Of a stretch of DNA of 64,000 bases, positions 53,814-62,149 are shown piece after piece. Position 1 is the stretch's first letter. Each line of letters opens with the position of its first letter. The DNA comes from Thiothrix fructosivorans. GTDB taxonomy: Bacteria > Pseudomonadota > Gammaproteobacteria > Thiotrichales > Thiotrichaceae. Made by a program: the position numbers and the translations under genes. Where the stretch lies: contig NZ_JAFMPM010000006.1 in the NCBI RefSeq assembly GCF_017349355.1, forward strand, positions 248,001-312,000, given 5' to 3'. A model generated the notes under the pieces. It made no database searches and was not told the origin of the DNA. It worked only from the letters and a program-made list of their open reading frames with translations.

Positions 53814-54492
53814 CGAACCCCTTATTGCCCTACGCGATGTTTGCCGCCAATTTCAGGTAGGCGATGAAACGGTACACGCGTTGGATCACGTCAGCCTCGA
53901 CATCCACGCAGGCGATTACATCAGCGTGATGGGGCCGTCGGGGTCGGGCAAATCGACTTTGCTGAATATGTTGGGTTTGCTGGATCAGACCAACGCCGGG
54001 TCTTACTGCTTTGCAGGGCGCGAACTGACTACCTTGCCAGAAGAACAACGGGCGCAAGTCCGCCGTGACAATATCGGTTTTATTTTTCAATCATTCCACC
54101 TGATCCCGCGTTTGACGGCAGCGGAAAACGTGGAATTGCCCTTGGTACTGACCGGAATGCCTGCCAGCGAACGCAAGATCAAGGTGCGTCAGGCATTGAC
54201 TGGCTTGGGGTTGGCGGATCGGGCGGATCATCGCCCCGCGCAATTGTCCGGCGGGCAGCAACAACGCGTCGCGATTGCCCGCGCTACCATTATGCACGCG
54301 CCCTTATTGCTGGCGGATGAGCCGACGGGGAATCTGGATTCGCATTCCAGCACCGAAGTGATCCGCATCCTCGAAGATTTGAACACGCAGGGGATTACCT
54401 TGGTTGTGGTGACGCACGATACGGAGATCGGCAAACGCGCACGGCGGCGTATTCGCATGGTGGATGGGCGCGTGGTCGGGGATGATGGATGA
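53806..54492 (+). CDS. ABC transporter ATPase, MacB/LolD-like
   Basis: The 228-residue protein has MGPSGSGKSTLLNMLGLLDQ (Walker A), the Q-loop in FIFQSFHLIPRLTAAEN, the signature LSGGQQQRVAIARA, and LLLADEPTGNLDS (Walker B), with a switch histidine in VVVTHD. The length and sequence fit the MacB/LolD group, with the ATPase separate from the permease. It overlaps its neighbours on both sides. Confidence 0.92.
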   Translation: MNDEPLIALRDVCRQFQVGDETVHALDHVSLDIHAGDYISVMGPSGSGKSTLLNMLGLLDQTNAGSYCFAGRELTTLPEEQRAQVRRDNIGFIFQSFHLIPRLTAAENVELPLVLTGMPASERKIKVRQALTGLGLADRADHRPAQLSGGQQQRVAIARATIMHAPLLLADEPTGNLDSHSSTEVIRILEDLNTQGITLVVVTHDTEIGKRARRRIRMVDGRVVGDDG

Positions 54493-55694
54493 AACCGCAA
54501 GACACACTGCACTTTAGCTACCAAGCCTTACGCGCTTATCCGGGGCGCACGGCGTTGATCTTGCTGGCAATGTGTATCGGCGTAGCAGCGATTATCTTGC
54601 TGACCTCGTTGGGTGAAGGGGCGCGTTTGTACGTGATTGGGCAATTCCAAGGCCTAGGCTCGAATTTGCTAATTGTATTGCCGGGGCGTTCGGAAACCAC
54701 GGGCGGTGCGCCACCAATGCTCGGCACGACCCCGCGTGATTTGACGCTGGATGATGCGTTGGCGTTGCAACGCAGCCCTGCGATTAAAGACGTTGCACCG
54801 ATTATTTTGGGAGCTGCTCCGGTGGCGTATGAATCCCGCGAGCGCGAAGTGACCATCATGGGGTCTACACCCGCGTTATTGAGTGCGCGGCAATTGGATT
54901 TGGCGTTGGGGCAATCCTTGCCCGACACCAATCCTCGTGTGGCAACGGCAGTGTGTTTGCTGGGAGAAACAGTGTGGAAAGAGCTGTTCGGCAATCGCCC
55001 CGCCTTGGGCGCATGGGTGCGAATTGGCGAATCCCGTTTCCGCGTGATCGGCGTATTAGCCGGTAAGGGGCAGTCGCTGGGGTCGGACATGAGCGATATG
55101 GTGGTGATTCCGGTGGCGAGTGCGCGGAATTTGTTTAATGCGCCGTCTTTGTTTCGCATCATTGTTACCGCGTCCAGCCAAGGGCAATTGCCTCAGGCCG
55201 AACAGGATATTGAACAGATTATTCGTCAACGCCATGACGGTGAAAATGACATTACGATCATTGCGCAAGATTCGCTGATTGGCACGTTCGACAATATTCT
55301 CGGCGCATTGACGTGGGCATTGGGCGGCATTGCCGCCATCAGCTTGATCGTGGCGGGCATTCTGATCATGAACGTGATGCTGGTGGCGGTTAGCCAGCGC
55401 AAGGCTGAAATCGGTTTGCTGAAAGCCTTGGGTGCACCCACCTCGCAAGTGTTGCGCTTGTTTTTGACTGAAGCGACCTTGTTGGCAAGTGCAGGCGGGG
55501 CGCTGGGCTTGGTATTGGGCTTGAGCGGGGTCTTGGTGTTGAATCAAGCCGTGCCGGATTTTAGTGCGCAACCTCCCTTGTGGGCATTGATTGCTTCCGT
55601 GCTGATCACGTTTTTTACGGGCTTGCTGTTCGGCAGCATTCCGGCACGACAGGCGGCACGGCTTGATCCCGTTGCCGCGTTGTCAGGGAGGTAA
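54489..55694 (+). CDS. MacB-like ABC permease (first copy)
   Basis: The 401-residue protein has the MacB topology: one N-terminal helix (ALILLAMCIGVAAIILLTSLG), a periplasmic domain of about 230 residues, then three C-terminal helices (IAAISLIVAGILIMNVMLVAV, ending RQAARLDPVAALSGR). It starts inside the ATPase stop (ATGA). Confidence 0.88.
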   Translation: MKPQDTLHFSYQALRAYPGRTALILLAMCIGVAAIILLTSLGEGARLYVIGQFQGLGSNLLIVLPGRSETTGGAPPMLGTTPRDLTLDDALALQRSPAIKDVAPIILGAAPVAYESREREVTIMGSTPALLSARQLDLALGQSLPDTNPRVATAVCLLGETVWKELFGNRPALGAWVRIGESRFRVIGVLAGKGQSLGSDMSDMVVIPVASARNLFNAPSLFRIIVTASSQGQLPQAEQDIEQIIRQRHDGENDITIIAQDSLIGTFDNILGALTWALGGIAAISLIVAGILIMNVMLVAVSQRKAEIGLLKALGAPTSQVLRLFLTEATLLASAGGALGLVLGLSGVLVLNQAVPDFSAQPPLWALIASVLITFFTGLLFGSIPARQAARLDPVAALSGR

Positions 55695-55696
55695 CG

Positions 55697-56896
55697 GTGT
55701 TATTGGCCGATTACCTGCACCTTGCCACCACCAGTATCCGCTTTAGCCGGATGCGCAGTTTTCTGACGGCGTTGGGGATTGCGGTGGGGATTGCGGCAGT
55801 GGTATTGCTGACCGCATTAGGCGGCGGGGTGCAGCACTACGTTCTCAAGCAGTTTACCCAGTTTGGAGCACACATTATTGCCATCAACCCCGGCAAAAGT
55901 TCGACCTTGGGTGTGTCGGGCGCAATGCTCAGCAATGTGCGTCCGCTGTCGATTGAGGATGCGGAGAGTTTGCGGCGGATTCAGGGTGTGCAAACGTCCG
56001 TACCCGTGGTGCAAGGCAATTCGCCCGTAGAAGCTGATAAACGAACGCGCTGGACGACGGTACTGGGGGTGAATCACGAAACCTTGGCAACCTGGCAGTT
56101 GCGCGTTGCCAGCGGGCAATTCTTGCCAGACGATGCTGCACGCCAAGCCCGCAATCTGGCGGTGATTGGCGCGAAAGTGCGGACGGAATTATTCCCCGAC
56201 AGCAATCCGCTAGGGCAAGCCATCCGCATTGGGCAGGAACGCTTTCGGGTCATCGGCGTGATGGAATCCAAAGGGCAAATTCTCGGTTTTGATATGGATG
56301 ATTCCGTGTATATTCCTGTGGCACGAGCGATGGCATTGTTTAACCGCGAAGGCTTGATGGAAATCGACGTGTTGTATCAGGCGGGGGCAAATGAGGCGGG
56401 GATTATTGCGCAAATCAAGGCATTACTGATCCAACGCCACGGCACGGAAGACGTGACCATTACCAGCCAAAGCGATATGCTGAAAACCTTGGGTTCGATT
56501 TTGGATATTCTCAAAGCGGTGGTGGCTGGGATTGGCAGCATTTCTTTGCTGGTAGGGGGCGTGGGGATTCTGACCATTATGAGCATCGCGGTGAATGAAC
56601 GCACGGGTGAAATCGGTTTGTTGCGGGCATTGGGTGCGTCACGTCAACAGGTGACACGGTTGTTTTTGCTGGAAGCCGCTGCCTTGGCGGGCTTGGGCGG
56701 CATTGCCGGATTGGTGGTGGGGATCAGCATTGCGTGGTTATTACACTTAACACTGCCTGCATTGCCGGTGCAAATCGACTGGTTATACGTGATGTTAGCA
56801 GAAGCGGTGGCGGTGGTGACAGGGTTGCTGGCAGGTTTTGCACCCGCGCAGCGAGCTTCCGCCTTACCGCCGGTGGATGCGTTGCGGCGGGAATAA
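55697..56896 (+). CDS. MacB-like ABC permease (second copy)
   Basis: The 399-residue protein is a paralogue of the previous permease: RSFLTALGIAVGIAAVVLLT at the N-terminus and SISLLVGGVGILTIMSIAVN near the C-terminus, ending RASALPPVDALRRE. The GTG start follows the previous stop by two bases with AGGGAGG upstream. Two different permeases with one ATPase suggest a heterodimeric exporter. The substrate is unknown; peptides, lipids and macrolides are precedents. Confidence 0.88.
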   Translation: MLLADYLHLATTSIRFSRMRSFLTALGIAVGIAAVVLLTALGGGVQHYVLKQFTQFGAHIIAINPGKSSTLGVSGAMLSNVRPLSIEDAESLRRIQGVQTSVPVVQGNSPVEADKRTRWTTVLGVNHETLATWQLRVASGQFLPDDAARQARNLAVIGAKVRTELFPDSNPLGQAIRIGQERFRVIGVMESKGQILGFDMDDSVYIPVARAMALFNREGLMEIDVLYQAGANEAGIIAQIKALLIQRHGTEDVTITSQSDMLKTLGSILDILKAVVAGIGSISLLVGGVGILTIMSIAVNERTGEIGLLRALGASRQQVTRLFLLEAAALAGLGGIAGLVVGISIAWLLHLTLPALPVQIDWLYVMLAEAVAVVTGLLAGFAPAQRASALPPVDALRRE

Positions 56897-56921
56897 TGAT
56901 CACTTAATTATTCTGCATAAC

Positions 56922-56949
56922 TTGACAGTTTGCCTATCTCAATTAGAAT
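56922..56949 (+). promoter_or_regulatory. Sigma-70-type promoter of the rhodanese-DsrE2 unit
   Basis: A perfect -35 TTGACA (56922-56927) is followed after 16 bp by TAGAAT (56944-56949, five of six). The predicted transcription start is near 56956, about 33 bases before the rhodanese ATG. Confidence 0.65.
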
Positions 56950-56988
56950 ATAAGTAAGTTTTAATATTTGTGGGATGTAAGGTCGTTT

Positions 56989-57321
56989 ATGTTTGGGATT
57001 CGTGAAGTTGACGCTGCTGGTTTGAAAACCTTGTTGGATTCTGGCGAAAAAGTCCGGCTGATTGATGTGCGTTCCGCCTCAGAAGTGGCGCAGGGCATTA
57101 TCGAAGGCTCTGAATTCATGCCGCTGCACACCTTGCCCTTACGCATGAACGACTTGCCGAAAGATGAAACCATCGTATTTTATTGCCGCAGCGGAGCGCG
57201 TTCGGCGCAAGCCTGCATGTTCTTGGCACAGAATACCGGCATTGACGCGGTAAATCTGCGCGGCGGGATTATCTCATGGTATCAATCAGGTATGAAGGTA
57301 GTGCTACCGAACGCTGCCTAA
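56989..57321 (+). CDS. Single-domain rhodanese (sulfurtransferase)
   Basis: The 110-residue protein is a complete rhodanese fold with LIDVRSASEVAQGIIEGS and the active-site loop FYCRSGARSAQA, whose cysteine carries persulfide sulfur. TAAGG precedes the chosen ATG; the longer in-frame start was rejected. It is followed by a DsrE2-like gene, a typical pair for cytoplasmic sulfur relay in sulfur oxidisers (often with TusA, not seen here). Confidence 0.88.
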   Translation: MFGIREVDAAGLKTLLDSGEKVRLIDVRSASEVAQGIIEGSEFMPLHTLPLRMNDLPKDETIVFYCRSGARSAQACMFLAQNTGIDAVNLRGGIISWYQSGMKVVLPNAA

Positions 57322-57411
57322 ATTAGAGAATTCTGTTATAGTGAATTCGGTATTTGAGAGAGGTGGGTCTTTATCGACCTGTGAGTTACAATTTATCATG
57401 AGACATCAAAC

Positions 57412-57876
57412 ATGAGCAAAAAGCTGGCGATCATCGCAACTAAAGGTACGTTGGATTGGGGCTACCCTCCGTTCATTCTGGCATCCACTGCGGCTGCACT
57501 CGGTTATGACGTACAGATTTTCTTCACATTTTACGGCCTGCAATTATTGAAGAAAAAACTTGACCTGCAAGTTAGCCCATTAGGCAACCCCGGTATGCCT
57601 ATGCCGTTTCCTGTGCCGGTATTGATGCAGGCGCTGCCGGGTATGCAAGCCATGATGACCTCCATGATGAAAAAGAAAATGGCGGACAAAGGCGTTGCTG
57701 ACTTAGCAGAACTGCGTGAACTGTGTCAGGAAGCGGATGTCAAATTCATCGCATGTCAGATGACCGTTGACCTGTTCGAGATGGATACCAAAGAATTTAT
57801 CAGCGACGTGGAATACGCCGGTGCTGCGATGTTCTTTGATTTCGCCGGTGATGCTGACATTTGCCTGTACATCTAA
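57412..57876 (+). CDS. DsrE2-family sulfur carrier protein
   Basis: The 154-residue protein has the DsrE2 pattern: KLAIIATKGTLDWGYPPFIL, IFFTFYGLQLLKKK, PMPFPVPVLMQALPGMQAMM, ADVKFIACQMTVDLFEM and FISDVEYAGAAMFFDFAGDA. The cysteine in IACQMT is the conserved sulfur-binding residue. The hydrophobic central stretch is consistent with membrane association. It lies 90 bp after the rhodanese gene. Confidence 0.88.
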   Translation: MSKKLAIIATKGTLDWGYPPFILASTAAALGYDVQIFFTFYGLQLLKKKLDLQVSPLGNPGMPMPFPVPVLMQALPGMQAMMTSMMKKKMADKGVADLAELRELCQEADVKFIACQMTVDLFEMDTKEFISDVEYAGAAMFFDFAGDADICLYI

Positions 57877-57902
57877 TTCCCGAAGGTTATTAGACAGTCA
57901 CT

Positions 57903-57929
57903 AAAAAGCCGGGTATATCCCGGCTTTTT
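57903..57929 (+). terminator. Intrinsic terminator after DsrE2 gene
   Basis: AAAAAGCCGGG-TATAT-CCCGGCTTTTT is an 11-bp perfect stem with a T run, ending the rhodanese-DsrE2 transcript 26 bases after the stop. Confidence 0.9.
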
Positions 57930-57947
57930 ACTTCAAGGAAGCGTACT

Positions 57948-58562
57948 ATGAAAATCATGCTCATCAGCGGTAGCCACCGCGACAACTCCCAAAGCGAAAA
58001 GGTGGCACGTTATATGGCGCAATCCTTGCTGGATCATCAGCAAGCCACTGAAACCGAAGTGTTTACCTTGGCGGGCAATCCTTTGCCACTGTGGGATGAA
58101 GGCATCTGGAACGGGGATGAGAAATGGCAAACCTTACTCAACCCTTTATCGGCAAAACTGGCATCCAGCGATGGTTTTGTCATCATTGCACCCGAATGGC
58201 ATGGGCAAGTCCCCGCCGGTTTGAAGAATTTCTTTTTATTGTGGGGTGCGGGCGAATTGGCGCATAAGCCTGCATTAATCGTGGGCGTGTCATCCTCTGA
58301 TGGTGGGGCGTATCCGGTAGCAGAGTTACGCATGAGCAGTTACAAAAATAACCGCATCTGTTACATCCCCGAACAATTAATTGTGCGCCACGTAGAAGCT
58401 GTCCTCAATGCGGAGGCGAGTAAGAATGATGCAGTGGCAGATCAGTATTTTCGTGAGCGCATCGTGTATGCAGGCGGCATTCTGAGCGCGTATGCAACCG
58501 CCCTCAAGGATGTGCGTAACTCCGGTATTACCCAGACGGACGCATTCCGTAATGGTATGTAA
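57948..58562 (+). CDS. NADPH-dependent FMN reductase-like flavoprotein
   Basis: The 204-residue flavodoxin-like protein begins MLISGSHRDNSQSEKVARYM (phosphate-binding loop for FMN) and has FVIIAPEWHGQVPAGLKNFF and VGVSSSDGGAYPVAELR, typical of the FMN_red family. AAGGA lies nine bases before the ATG. The electron acceptor is unknown. Confidence 0.82.
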   Translation: MKIMLISGSHRDNSQSEKVARYMAQSLLDHQQATETEVFTLAGNPLPLWDEGIWNGDEKWQTLLNPLSAKLASSDGFVIIAPEWHGQVPAGLKNFFLLWGAGELAHKPALIVGVSSSDGGAYPVAELRMSSYKNNRICYIPEQLIVRHVEAVLNAEASKNDAVADQYFRERIVYAGGILSAYATALKDVRNSGITQTDAFRNGM

Positions 58563-58586
58563 CCTTTTTTTCACGAGGCAACGAGC

Positions 58587-59450
58587 ATGTTGAAAACGGC
58601 GGCGATGACTCCCCAGCGGGTACTGAACCGTATCGGGCGTATGAACTATTTCCACGATGATCGGCACGCGGATCGTACTAACGAAATTCGTTGGTTGGTG
58701 GAAGAGTTCGTGGAAATTCCGGTGAAAAACCTGCCATTAGCGTTGGAAGGTTTTACGATAGTGCAACTGACTGACATGCACTTGCGCCCGTATACGCAAG
58801 TGGAACACATCCAACGGGCGGTGGAAAAAACCAATGCGCTCAAGCCGGATTTAGTGGTGTTGACGGGCGATTACGTGTGGCACGATGGTGAAGACATTCT
58901 CGACCTCGTACCCGTGTTAGCAGGGCTGAATGCGCGTTACGGTGTATTTGCGGTGATGGGCAACCATGACATCAAAACCAACCCGGTGCTGATTGAGGAA
59001 ACGTTTGCCAAACACGGCATTCCGGTATTGCGTAACGAGGGCTTGGATATTCAGCACAGCGGTGGCGTATTCCATTTGGCAGGCATTGATGATGGCTGGT
59101 TGGGGCAACCCGACATCAAAGCGACGTTGGATAAATTGCGTGGTAATAAGCCCGTAGTCTTGCTGGCGCATGAGCCGGATATGATTGATTGGTATGCCGA
59201 TGATGCGCGAATTTCGCTGCAACTCTCTGGGCATACCCATGGTGGGCAAGTCCAGCTTAAACCGGGTAAGCCGTTTATTCGTCCGTACTTGGGGCGCAAG
59301 TATGTGCAAGGTTTGTATCGCGTGAACGAATCGTGGGTATACACCAGTCGTGGCATTGGCTCGACGGGTTTGCCGATTCGGCGTAATTGTTCACCGGAAA
59401 TTACCCACGTCACTCTGGTGGCAGGGGATTATTATGTGCAAGCGGCATAA
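58587..59450 (+). CDS. Metallophosphoesterase, YaeI/YkuE-like
   Basis: The 287-residue protein has the calcineurin-like motifs: VQLTDMHLRPYTQ, VVLTGDYVWHDGED, AVMGNHDIK, VVLLAHEPDM and LQLSGHTHGGQ. These bind two metals. There is no cleavable signal; the N-terminus RMNYFHDDRHADRTNEIRWL is soluble. Relatives act on phospholipids such as UDP-diacylglucosamine. Confidence 0.88.
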   Translation: MLKTAAMTPQRVLNRIGRMNYFHDDRHADRTNEIRWLVEEFVEIPVKNLPLALEGFTIVQLTDMHLRPYTQVEHIQRAVEKTNALKPDLVVLTGDYVWHDGEDILDLVPVLAGLNARYGVFAVMGNHDIKTNPVLIEETFAKHGIPVLRNEGLDIQHSGGVFHLAGIDDGWLGQPDIKATLDKLRGNKPVVLLAHEPDMIDWYADDARISLQLSGHTHGGQVQLKPGKPFIRPYLGRKYVQGLYRVNESWVYTSRGIGSTGLPIRRNCSPEITHVTLVAGDYYVQAA

Positions 59451-59533
59451 CGCTTTATCTGAAAGCCTTGGGTAATCGGTAGGGCTGTTGGGTAAACTGT
59501 ATCGTAGATAAAAGACCTTCTGTAAGCGCAGGC

Positions 59534-59563
59534 TTGCTTGGTCATTTGGTTAGTCTGTAATAA
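59534..59563 (+). promoter_or_regulatory. Candidate promoter of the pil-chp operon
   Basis: TTGCTT (59534-59539) and TAATAA (59558-59563) are 18 bp apart, about 35 bp before the pilG start, in a 148-bp gap. The match is moderate. Confidence 0.35.
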
Positions 59564-59598
59564 TTAAAAAAACAACGAACTAGGTCAAAGTGTGAAAT

Positions 59599-60078
59599 AT
59601 GCCTGATACCCTAAATAAGACGCTCGAACGCGATCTGACCGGCCTGAAAGTCGTGGTAGTGGACGACAGCAAGACCATTCTGCGTACTGCCGAGGTTTTG
59701 CTCACTGAGCAGGGCTGTTGGGTCGTGACAGCAGGCGATGGTTTTGAATCGCTGGCAAAAATTGCCTCTTTCAAGCCCGATGTCATTTTCGTTGACATTA
59801 TGATGCCCCGTTTGGATGGGTATCAAACGTGTGCGCTGATCAAAGCCAACCGCCAATACCGTGATATACCCGTAGTGTTATTGTCGAGTAAAGACAGCAT
59901 TTTCGACATGGCGCGTGGGCGTTTAGCGGGGTCGGATAAATACCTGACCAAGCCCTTCACCAAGGAAGACCTCCTCACCGCCATTTATACGCATGTGAAA
60001 CTACCGAACGTTGCGGCTGCTGTCGTGCCTGCTGCACCTGTGGATTCAGCCCCCTTCATTGATTTAATCGACGATTAA
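59599..60078 (+). CDS. pilG: Twitching-motility response regulator PilG-like
   Basis: The 159-residue receiver-only protein has KVVVVDDSKTILRTAEVLL (acidic pair), VIFVDIMMPRLDGYQTC (phospho-acceptor) and KYLTKPFTKEDLL (lysine). It has a Pro/Ala-rich C-terminal tail. It is the first gene of a pilGHIJ-chpA order that controls type IV pilus extension in Pseudomonas. Confidence 0.88.
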   Translation: MPDTLNKTLERDLTGLKVVVVDDSKTILRTAEVLLTEQGCWVVTAGDGFESLAKIASFKPDVIFVDIMMPRLDGYQTCALIKANRQYRDIPVVLLSSKDSIFDMARGRLAGSDKYLTKPFTKEDLLTAIYTHVKLPNVAAAVVPAAPVDSAPFIDLIDD

Positions 60079-60090
60079 AGGGGTTACACC

Positions 60091-60477
60091 ATGGCAGCGC
60101 CACACATACTGATCATTGACGACTCTTTGGCTGAGACCCGTATTTTTACCGCATTGCTGGAAAAACGCGGCTTTCAGGTCAGTGTTGCCTGCAATGGTCA
60201 GGAAGGTATCCAAGTCGCGAAAGCGCGGCAGCCGGATATTATCCTGATGGATGTGGTGATGCCCTTGGTGAACGGTTTTCAAGCTACTCGTGAGCTGACG
60301 CGTTCGCCCGAAACCGCGCATATTCCGATTATCGTGTGCAGTTCCAAGTCGGCGGAAACCGATCGGGTGTGGGCGACACGTCAAGGCGCGAAAGCCTACC
60401 TCGTTAAACCCGTTGACCCTAAGCTACTGTTGGCAACCATTGCGCAGTTCATCGGCAAGGCAGATAGTCATGGTTAG
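60091..60477 (+). CDS. pilH: Twitching-motility response regulator PilH-like
   Basis: The 128-residue receiver has ILIIDDSLAETRIFTALLEK, IILMDVVMPLVNGFQATREL and AKAYLVKPVDP. The gap to pilG is 12 bp. In Pseudomonas, PilH drains phosphate from ChpA and opposes PilG. Its stop overlaps the pilI start. Confidence 0.87.
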   Translation: MAAPHILIIDDSLAETRIFTALLEKRGFQVSVACNGQEGIQVAKARQPDIILMDVVMPLVNGFQATRELTRSPETAHIPIIVCSSKSAETDRVWATRQGAKAYLVKPVDPKLLLATIAQFIGKADSHG

Positions 60478-61000
60478 CCCTTACGAACTGCTCGCAGGGT
60501 TGGCGTTACTGCGTGAAAAGAAGCGCCGCTCACATCAGCACCACACCCAAGATTTACAGGAATGGTCAGGGTTTCAGGTACACATCGGCGATTTGGTTTG
60601 CCTGATTCCGTGTGATCAGGTGGAAGAGGTGGTGACGCCCGCCAGTGTCGCGGCAGTACGCGGGGTGGCAAGTTGGATCAATGGGGTAATTTATTGCCGC
60701 GCACAATTAGTGACGCTGGTGGATGTTGCCGCGTTGTTATTGGGTAAAGAACGGGTTTCCAGCACCGGACGGGCATTCGTGGTACGCGGTGCACGGGAAT
60801 GGTTTGGTTTACAAACGGGCAGCTTTGAAGGGGTACGGCATATTTGGTCGGATACCCCCGTCTGCGCCGCTCCTCACTTGGTTAAGGGTAAAGGGCTGCA
60901 CTATATCCGCCAATGGTTGTTGTTGGATGATCAGCCGGTCGCGGTGGTGGATGCGCTCAAGCTGGTCAGCGCCTTGGAAAGCGGGGAGATTGCCGTATGA
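60470..61000 (+). CDS. pilI: CheW-like adaptor PilI
   Basis: The 176-residue protein is a CheW-type SH3-like fold: FQVHIGDLVCLIPCDQVEEV, VRGVASWINGVIYCRAQLVT and LLLDDQPVAVVDALKLV. It couples the chemoreceptor PilJ to the kinase ChpA. The ATG at 60470 lies inside the end of pilH; its stop overlaps the pilJ start. Confidence 0.86.
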   Translation: MVSPYELLAGLALLREKKRRSHQHHTQDLQEWSGFQVHIGDLVCLIPCDQVEEVVTPASVAAVRGVASWINGVIYCRAQLVTLVDVAALLLGKERVSSTGRAFVVRGAREWFGLQTGSFEGVRHIWSDTPVCAAPHLVKGKGLHYIRQWLLLDDQPVAVVDALKLVSALESGEIAV

Positions 61001-62139
61001 GCGAGCTTGCTTACCAGAGTGTGATTGGTGTGCTGCTGCTCGGTGTTATCGGCTTGGGTTGGCTGTTATGGCACTTAAAGCGCCAAGCCCATACGCAAAG
61101 TGCGGGGGAAGCACGGCAGCAACAGCAGGCGGTGTTGCGCTTGCTGGATGAAATGAGTTCGTTGGCGGATGGTGATTTGACCATGCGCGCCACGGTGACG
61201 GAAGACGTAACCGGCGCCATTGCGGACGCGGTTAACTTTGCGGTGGATGCGCTGCGGGCGTTGGTGGTGCGCATGGATATGACTTCGCACCACCTGACGG
61301 GATTTGCACAGGATGCAGAAACGCGGGTCAATAATCTGGCGGGTTCATCCTCGCGCCAAGCGCAGGAAATTGCGGTCGTCACTTCGACGATTGCTACGTT
61401 GACCAAATCCATTCAGAAAGTCTCGCGCAATGCGTCGAGTTCAGCCGACGTGGCGCGGAAGTCTTTGGATATTTCGCAAGCAGGGGCGCAAACCGTGCGG
61501 GCGACCATTGTGGACATGGGGTCGATCCGCGAAAAAATTCAAGCGACCTCGAAGCGTTTGAAGCGCTTGGGGGAAAGCTCACAGGAAGTCGGCGACATTG
61601 TGCGCCTGATGAATGACATTGCCGAACAGACTAATATTCTGGCACTGAATGCCTCGATTCAAACCAGCAGCAGTCAGGTGAATAGCGGTACGGGCAATGC
61701 GTCCAGCGGTTTCCGACGCTTGGCGGATGAAATGCAGCAATTAGCGCAACAAGCGGCAGAAGCCTCGCGCAAGATTGACGTATTGATTCGTACCATGCAG
61801 GCGGATACCAGTGAAGTGATGGCCTCGATGGAAGAAACCACGGCCAAAGTGGTCGATGGGGCGCGTAATGCCGAATTAGCAGGCGCGGCACTGGATGAAG
61901 TGGAAGACGTGACGGTGGGTTTAGCTCGCTTGATCGGCAATATCTCGGAAGCCGCCGGTAAGCAGGCGAATATGGCTGGGCAAGTGGTGAATACCATGAG
62001 CGCGATCCAAGAAATTACCCAGCAAACGGCTCGCTACAGCGAAGAAACCCGCGCACTGGTGACCGATCTCAATGCCACCGCTGCCGATTTACGCGGGGCA
62101 ATTACGGACTTCACGCTGGCTGAAGAAAAACAAAAATGA
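60997..62139 (+). CDS. pilJ: Methyl-accepting chemotaxis protein PilJ, short form
   Basis: The 380-residue protein has a single membrane helix (SVIGVLLLGVIGLGWLLWHL), a HAMP-like region (MSSLADGDLTMRATVTEDVT) and a signalling domain with the hairpin tip ARKSLD... through VRLMNDIAEQTNILALNASI. The Pseudomonas PilJ is about 680 residues; here the periplasmic ligand-binding part and the first helix are missing. The upstream overlap with pilI leaves no room for a longer start, so the shortness is real. Confidence 0.85.
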   Translation: MSELAYQSVIGVLLLGVIGLGWLLWHLKRQAHTQSAGEARQQQQAVLRLLDEMSSLADGDLTMRATVTEDVTGAIADAVNFAVDALRALVVRMDMTSHHLTGFAQDAETRVNNLAGSSSRQAQEIAVVTSTIATLTKSIQKVSRNASSSADVARKSLDISQAGAQTVRATIVDMGSIREKIQATSKRLKRLGESSQEVGDIVRLMNDIAEQTNILALNASIQTSSSQVNSGTGNASSGFRRLADEMQQLAQQAAEASRKIDVLIRTMQADTSEVMASMEETTAKVVDGARNAELAGAALDEVEDVTVGLARLIGNISEAAGKQANMAGQVVNTMSAIQEITQQTARYSEETRALVTDLNATAADLRGAITDFTLAEEKQK

Positions 62140-62149
62140 CAGGTGCAAT

